Source: Lyophyllum atratum (Eukaryota; Basidiomycota; Agaricomycetes; Agaricales; Lyophyllaceae). From it: a DNA stretch of 64,000 bases. Where the stretch lies: the NCBI GenBank assembly GCA_014905825.1, contig JACGCN010000012.1:930001-994000 (forward strand), read 5' to 3'. The notes below the pieces were generated by a model that was not told where the DNA came from, did not search any database, and was given only the letters and a program-made list of their open reading frames with translations. The translations under genes were made by a program, and so were the position numbers. Positions 58,348 to 64,000 of this stretch are shown here, piece after piece. The number at the start of each line of letters is the position of its first letter. The stretch's first letter is position 1.

Positions 58348-61115
58348 TCAGCGGGGCAGTCCGTTGAAGATTGGACGGGGATCAGGGAGTGACCGACGAC
58401 CTGTAGGTAAAGTTGTTATTAGACATGCCCACTATGTTCACTACGATCTGTACTTGCCGCGCTCAATAATTGATTATTCTTATCCAGATCGACAGCCCAA
58501 ATGAGAACGCCGGGCATCGTACGCTTCAGGACGTACTCCAGCTTTGTGGCCAGTGTTGAAGCATCCTCGTACCTACGTTCCGAGATCGTTTAGCACCGTA
58601 ATGCCTTGCATCATGATAATCCAATACACACCCAATCCACTGATTGGCGTAGACTGGAAATTCCATCTGGTCAGCCTCTTGAGCCATGGAGCATAACGTG
58701 GAACCTCACCCAAAGTCATAGTTTTGCTCGTGGAGTTGTATGTCGGTTTAAGACCTTTAGACTGAATGAGATAGTCTATCTCTCCGTATGACAGGAATCC
58801 TTCTCCGTCTTGAGCACCATCAGTGAACGTTGAGGAGGCTATCAAAACCGATTTACCTGTACATGGCCCCTTGGTTCCGCCTCCAGAGAAGGGGCATCCA
58901 GCGTCTTTACAGTTAGGGTCAGAGAGGGTGAACGAACGACCGTAGAAACCGATGCCGAGGTTGATTTTGCCCATCTTGACACCGGCTTTGAGGAGCATGT
59001 TTACTGCCGCATTGATGTCTGGGATAGCGGTGTGGGGAAGGACGCCGGTTCCAAATTTAATGTCCCAGCTGCGCATCCCGTCAATAAAGTTGATAAATTT
59101 GTTGTTGAGAGCCTACACACCTTCCGTGGATATCCTAGGTGGTATTTTTAGCGCCGCGAAATATTCTGATATGGTTGTACGATGCTCACGTATGTCATCA
59201 GGTTGATCCAATTCGTATAATCTTGCATTTGCACTATTGGGAACTGCTGCAAATACCTAAAGTAGTGATATACATAAGTAGCTGTTCAGTGCAGTCAAAT
59301 TTCAGCGCACCAGTAAGACGCAGGGACAGTGAAACTGATCTGGAGATTTTTACTTGAAGTCTTTGCGTAGAGTTCCTTCAGGAAAGCAAGGAAGTTTTGG
59401 CCGTCGGCGTCGATGCCACCCCGTTCAGTTCCAGGATATTCTATGTTGACTATTATCGGTGCATGTTGTTGAGAGCAGAACACGAAGGACAAACCCCAGT
59501 CCTGCATAATAGTTCAGACATGTTCGAAGCGTTATGATTCATAAAGAAGACGTACAATGTCAATACCATCGAAGCCGTAGGAAGTCAACCCGCTGATGAT
59601 GTTGTTGACGAATGTTGTTCGGCTGGACGACGTGCGAACCGCCAAAGAAAATATATCTTGGGTTGGAGGATCCTAGTAACGCCTCAACCTACTGCGAGAC
59701 TAAAACATGGGGCGAAAAAAGCTTACATTGAAAGCCCAACCGCCAATGGCCCACATCGTTTTAAGATTGGGATTGATCTTCTTCAGCGCCTGAAGCTCAG
59801 CAATGAGATCTTTGTCGTCACTCTGTGTTTCTATCAGCTTGAAGTCTCCGCGTGAAACTGCTCCAAAGGAGTACACGATGTGCGTGAACGATTTCGCATC
59901 CAAGTCGCTCGGTCGCACGGCGGGAAGGACGGTGTTGGGGACGCCATTACATGAACGGTGGGCAGACCCTAGAGCATGCATGTAAACGATGAGGAAAGAT
60001 TGAGTCATGATAGATGCGTACAGTTGCTGTAGTACCCGATGAGGTTGCGACCGGGATTGGCTGAATTTGGGTGCATTCGGTTTCTCGACGGTGTACTTTG
60101 TGGTAAAATGCTTACAGGTGCTAAGTCCAACTTTGTCAAAGTCGCTGATTTTCTGGCAGTTAGACTGGCAGCCAGTTCCGGGTGCGCCATCGGGGGTCTC
60201 GCAAAAGTCGTCACTAGTAAACTTGTGAGAAAATTGTAACCCGGACCGCGAGATGTATGAATCCCCTCACGTGAGACCGCAGAAGCCCCATCTATAGAAC
60301 GTATCTGTAAGCACAGGATCTGTACGAAGTCATGACTGAGCGTACTTTCCACAGCACGCATTGAGCGGGCATTTTTTGTTCCCAACGCTCTCAAGTCCAC
60401 ATGCGATCGCTTTAAAGGAGCAAACACATGAGTATATATCCACATTCAGGACGAATTGCGCATCTCACTGCTGTTCTGGGTAGGAAGGGGGGGTGTACCC
60501 GTCGACATGCAGATCTTCATGCCAGGTTGAAGACCAGCACAGCCGGTCCATCTGCACGATGCCTAAGTATCACAAGAAAGCCGTGTAGGATACGACATAG
60601 ACATACCGCCAGGTGTTCTTGTTCCAGGTGTCGATCTCGGCGAGCGTGACATTGTATTTGACAGAAAATTGAGAGCAATCGGAACCGTCGATGACGTCCA
60701 CGGCGAAGCACGAGCCGTCAGGGTTTGGTGAAGGACGCCTGTTGACGGAAAAATCAGTGACGGCGCTCTATCAAGAAAACGGCACCATCGGGCGTCGTGA
60801 ATTACTTAGATGGCAGCGTTCCCGAACTGCAGCAGACCCACTAAAGTATTATTAGTACAAGACGAGAGAAAAGAATTCTCTAATTACCTGGTCCACCTGT
60901 AGAGTCGAGCAAGACAATTTCGGGTTGAACGACGTGAATTGCGCTGCTGTGATGCCGCATTTGGTCGCAAGACTTGCACATCCATCGCCAGAAGCTACAG
61001 ATATAATTCTGCAATCTGCTCGCTTGGCGTAGTGCGAATCCTGGAGGTGTCTCTTCGACGCGATGGCCAACAGGGGAATCCCGGCGAAGGCAGAGAGCGA
61101 TAGATAGGGCTTCAT
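58348..61115 (-). CDS. LysM-LysM-ChtBD1-GH18 chitinase
   Basis: This is a secreted, modular fungal chitinase that cleaves chitin. About a dozen exons. ATG 61115 starts a signal region (MKPYLSLSAFAGIPLLAIAS). LysM 1 is CRIISVASGDGCASLATKCG to LSCSTLQVDQ. WVCCSSGTLPS leads to LysM 2 (CFAVDVIDGSDCSQFSVKYN to WRWTGCAGLQPGMKICMS). A hevein-type domain follows (KCPLNACCGKWGFCGLT, DDFCETPDG). The GH18 part has NLIGYYSNW, TMWAIGGWAFN, and the catalytic DGIDIDWEYPG; its Glu is restored by splicing a 54-nt intron. INLGIGFYGRSFTL and PGVLIWAVDLDK follow. The end is uncertain: TGA 58348-58350 with a last intron, or TAA 58419-58421 without it. Confidence 0.8.
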
Positions 61116-62639
61116 CCGCGGACTTTTCTGGTGGGGATTGGGTTGGAATTTCGAGACTTTCGGATTGTATAAATGCATTGTTCGTTCACCGTACCGGTAC
61201 AAGCGGGATGCATCAGTAGGTTGAACACTATCAGGATTTGAAACACATGGTCGCGTAGAGTCAGGAGGGGTCCAAGAGTCAGCAGAAGCAGGGCAGTACA
61301 CTTCACCGAGGTTCTCGGGAGTTTCAGTTTGCCAACCACGATGTTAAAGAAGTCGAACTTGAATTCGAGCGTCAAGTACGGGTCGGTGTTATGGACCCTG
61401 ATCGACATGTCCATGTTAACTTACGCCTGGATGACAGAACTCGCCTTGAAGAGGTTCTGAGGGACCGGCAATTGATCCGTCGGAGAAACGATGTTTCCTG
61501 CCTTCAACAAGGGGGGAACCTAAAGCCGTGGAAGTGATGAGTTAGTGATCAGTCGAAAGATATGTGGTCTTTTTCCAAAAGTTGAGATCAATGAGAAACT
61601 TACGAACTTAGACTACTAATGAATTCAAATATGATTCCTTTTGCAACTTTTAGCTAGTTGACTTTGAAGAGTGCCATAAATTCGCCATGACATTTCCATT
61701 TCGGTAATGCGAAGCGTGAGGCGGCAGCTACAGATGAGGATATGTAATTGGAACTTGGAAGCAACCGAGAGCTGGGTTGACCTCCGAGTCGGAGGCTGAG
61801 GGAGAAGAAGAAGCGCTTCCCAGTTGACCCCGGCAATTCGGAGAACTCTAAAAATAGGGACCCCGGACTCGCGCACCGACCACCGGCGGCATGCCACATG
61901 ATGTTTGTTTTATTCTGTCCGTATCAGCAGTCTGATCCAAACAACGAAATCGCAGGCAGGCCCAAGGCAGGCCAGGCTGCACTCGTCACCTCTCGTCACC
62001 AGATTTGTTGTTTGACTCCTCGTGGGCTTCATTGAGTGTGCTGAGCTAGTCACGAATTCGCATCATGACCGGATACTTATCCAGGGTTCTTCTCCGCTAC
62101 CGCCAAATGGTCAGAACACAAGAGCGCTCATCGATCCGGAGAGCCCGAGTGAATGGAAATCGTCCGCAGACTTACGGCATGGTATGACTCATGATTTTGG
62201 ACTCAAGCATATGGTCAGGCCAGGACGGGAAGCAGCCAAGATTCTCCCGAAGCAGGATGAAGCACAACTCACGCCATTGTCGGCAATTTCAAGTCGCCAT
62301 GAAGAAGTTGGATTTCAAGCGTCTATCGCAGTACGGGTCAGGTACTTACGCAACGGAGTGATTGATCCTGTTCGAGCTATTTTGGATGATGATGGACATG
62401 TTAACTTCCGCATGCATGATAGAATTTGTCTGGAACAAGAACTTCTGCCATAAATCGGTGACCGATCCGTCGGAGGAAGTCTCTTCGCCTTATGGTGAAA
62501 GCTGTCTTTCTCCGACTGGTCAGGAATCCATGTCGAGAACTGCAAGTTGGATGTTTCTTTTGCTGACCCATAAATTATAAAATGATAGAGACTCAGCTCG
62601 GACTCCGGCCTCGTATCGAATCCTCACCCAGACTTTCAT
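61116..62639. promoter_or_regulatory. Divergent intergenic region of the chitinase and LysM/EF-hand genes
   Basis: About 1.5 kb shared upstream region. A degenerate direct repeat occurs at about 61340-61480 and 62295-62480, with AGTACGGGTC, GGACATGTTAACTT-like and GATCCGTCGGA segments in the same order. Frames inside (such as 62022-62453) have no recognisable domain. It may carry duplicated regulatory sequence or remnants of an older gene. Confidence 0.4.
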
Positions 62640-64000
62640 ATGGCCTTTGTTATCAAACTGGCAAAACACGTCTTGGTCGTTGGCGGTCTAGTGCTCATCG
62701 GTACGTATGTTCGAACATCTGATTCTATTCCCTTGGATTGACATGTCTTTCCAGTCCATGCTGCATCACATTCGCTAGGGGTGTCAAAGCTGCAGTCAGA
62801 CTGTGGTACACTATACACTGTTGTGACTGGAGATGGCTGCTCTGCAATCGCGGACTCTGCAGGAATTACTCAGGCACAACTCGCCGCGTTGAACCCTTCG
62901 CTGAACTGCACAACGCTCGCGGTCGGCCAGGGTCTTTGTCTCGCTCTTCCATGCTCGAAGACGTACGTCGTTGCGTCTGGTGACTGGTGTGCAAAGATCG
63001 AGGGCGACCAAAACATCACCGAAGCCGACATGTTGTCGCTCAACCCTGGATTAGCCTGTGGGGCGATCTTTGCTGGGCAACGACTTTGCATCGCACCCCC
63101 TGTCGTCGATCCTGCTCCCCCTTCGACAGAACCTCCCCCAGTTATCATTCCAGCCGACCCTTATCCAACCGTCCCGTGCCAAAATAAAATAGCCATTACG
63201 GAGGGCGACACATGCTTCGACCTGGCCGTACAATACGGAATCCAACTATCACAGTTCACGTCTATGAATGGAAATCTTGTGTGCGAACATCTACAAGCCG
63301 GAGACATTGCTTGCGTTCTTCCGGCATGCGGAAGCATTTACAAAGTGAGAGACCCCAATTTACTCCTGGAACATGATGCTTATAAGCGTAATGCGAATCT
63401 TAGGTCCAAAACGGAGATTGGTGTGCTAAGATCGAAGGAGATTTCTCTCTTGAAAGCGGTCAACTCAACACTTTGAATCCAGGACTCTCATGTGATGCCC
63501 TAGCGGCCGACCAAACACTTTGTGTAGCGCCGCCGGATGCAATACCCCCAGACGACTCCACCCCAACATATGCCCCACGAGACGTATACCCGGTATTCTC
63601 GCCCGGAGACTATATTCCTCAATCACCGGTCGCCAGCTATCTTAACGCGAATGATTCACGAAAAACATTTGCTGCAGATCTCATCTTCCAAGGTCGGTAG
63701 TTTGCTCTTTGTGTATCCTACCACTGTTGACTCGGTATTTCTGCAGGTACTTCTTCGCATATGTCTACGTTCTCAAGAGCAGATATCAACCGTGACGGGG
63801 TACTCGACATCGATGAATTGCGCACCTTGATGGCAGTCAGTCCCTCTGCTGCGCGCGGCGTCACAGGCATCAACGACGCTGAACAATTCGCTCAACACAT
63901 CATGACTTCATCGGACACAAATGGTATGGATTTCCATTCGGCTTGTTACATAAGTCTTACTCGGTGTTAGGCGACGGAAAAATCAGCCAGGAGGAATACT
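62640..64000 (+). CDS. Secreted protein with four LysM domains and C-terminal EF-hands (partial)
   Basis: LysM domains bind chitin; secreted LysM proteins can shield hyphae or sequester chitin fragments. ATG 62640 gives a signal peptide (FVIKLAKHVLVVGGLVLIVH), interrupted by one intron. LysM 1: CGTLYTVVTGDGCSAIADSA. LysM 2: KTYVVASGDWCAKIEGDQNI. LysM 3: KIAITEGDTCFDLAVQYGIQ. LysM 4: SIYKVQNGDWCAKIEGDFSL, across an intron. LysM 2 and LysM 4 are followed by CIAPP / CVAPP and Pro-rich linkers. Then comes a canonical EF-hand loop, DINRDGVLDIDE, and the start of a second (DTNGDGKISQEEY, across the last intron). The reading frame continues beyond 64000. Confidence 0.8.

Noticed and set aside
1..64000. 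CRISPR arrays, bacterial operons, integrons
   Set aside because: The spliceosomal introns and gene families are eukaryotic; no regularly spaced identical repeats were seen.

Overview
The window looks like an Agaricomycete (basidiomycete) nuclear genome. Genes are cut by introns of about 50-60 nt with GTRNGT-type donors. The transposase is of the basidiomycete Plavaka type, and several genes encode small secreted or cell-wall proteins typical of mushroom-forming fungi. All calls come from reading the sequence and comparing it with remembered family signatures; no database search was run.

Layout, left to right. (1) 1-6193 is the left arm of a large, diverged inverted duplication whose right arm is 49020-55606. 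Each arm carries two paralogous membrane-protein genes and one small Kre9/KNH-like secreted protein gene, in mirrored order. A dispersed repeat (C) lies in each arm, with a third copy just outside the right arm. (2) 7.5-17 kb holds a tandem pair of secreted 2,3-dihydroxybenzoate-decarboxylase-like amidohydrolases, an RluA-type pseudouridine synthase, an unknown gene and a small Cys-rich secreted protein. (3) 17.7-25.1 kb is one intact Helitron Rep/helicase gene (about 2439 aa), followed by a decayed sirtuin copy and an Rtt106-like histone chaperone. (4) 29.1-44.4 kb is a beta-lactamase-fold serine hydrolase gene on the minus strand, split by a 12,988-bp transposon. (5) 45.8-48.3 kb has a mitochondrial citrate carrier and uroporphyrinogen-III synthase. 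(6) After the right arm come an Hsp70-substrate-domain-like gene, a LysM-LysM-ChtBD1-GH18 chitinase, and a divergent LysM x4 plus EF-hand secreted protein that runs off the window.

The most notable object is the transposon at 29734-42721. It has 106-bp terminal inverted repeats (one mismatch seen), a TTA target duplication and CAC...GTG ends, all CACTA-like. It encodes a complete Plavaka-type transposase and a second unknown multi-exon gene on the same strand. It also holds a Crypton/Ndc10-like tyrosine recombinase gene with apparently complete R-H-R-Y residues, scrambled fragments of host elongation factor 2, and a nested 416-bp Tc1/mariner-type MITE whose unoccupied twin site lies about 180 bp upstream. 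The element sits inside a 57-nt host intron, at its probable branch point, and the host exons on both sides remain open and in phase. This points to a recent insertion.

The ends of the Helitron, the full extent of the left arm (it begins at or before base 1) and the LysM/EF-hand gene's 3' end could not be resolved here.
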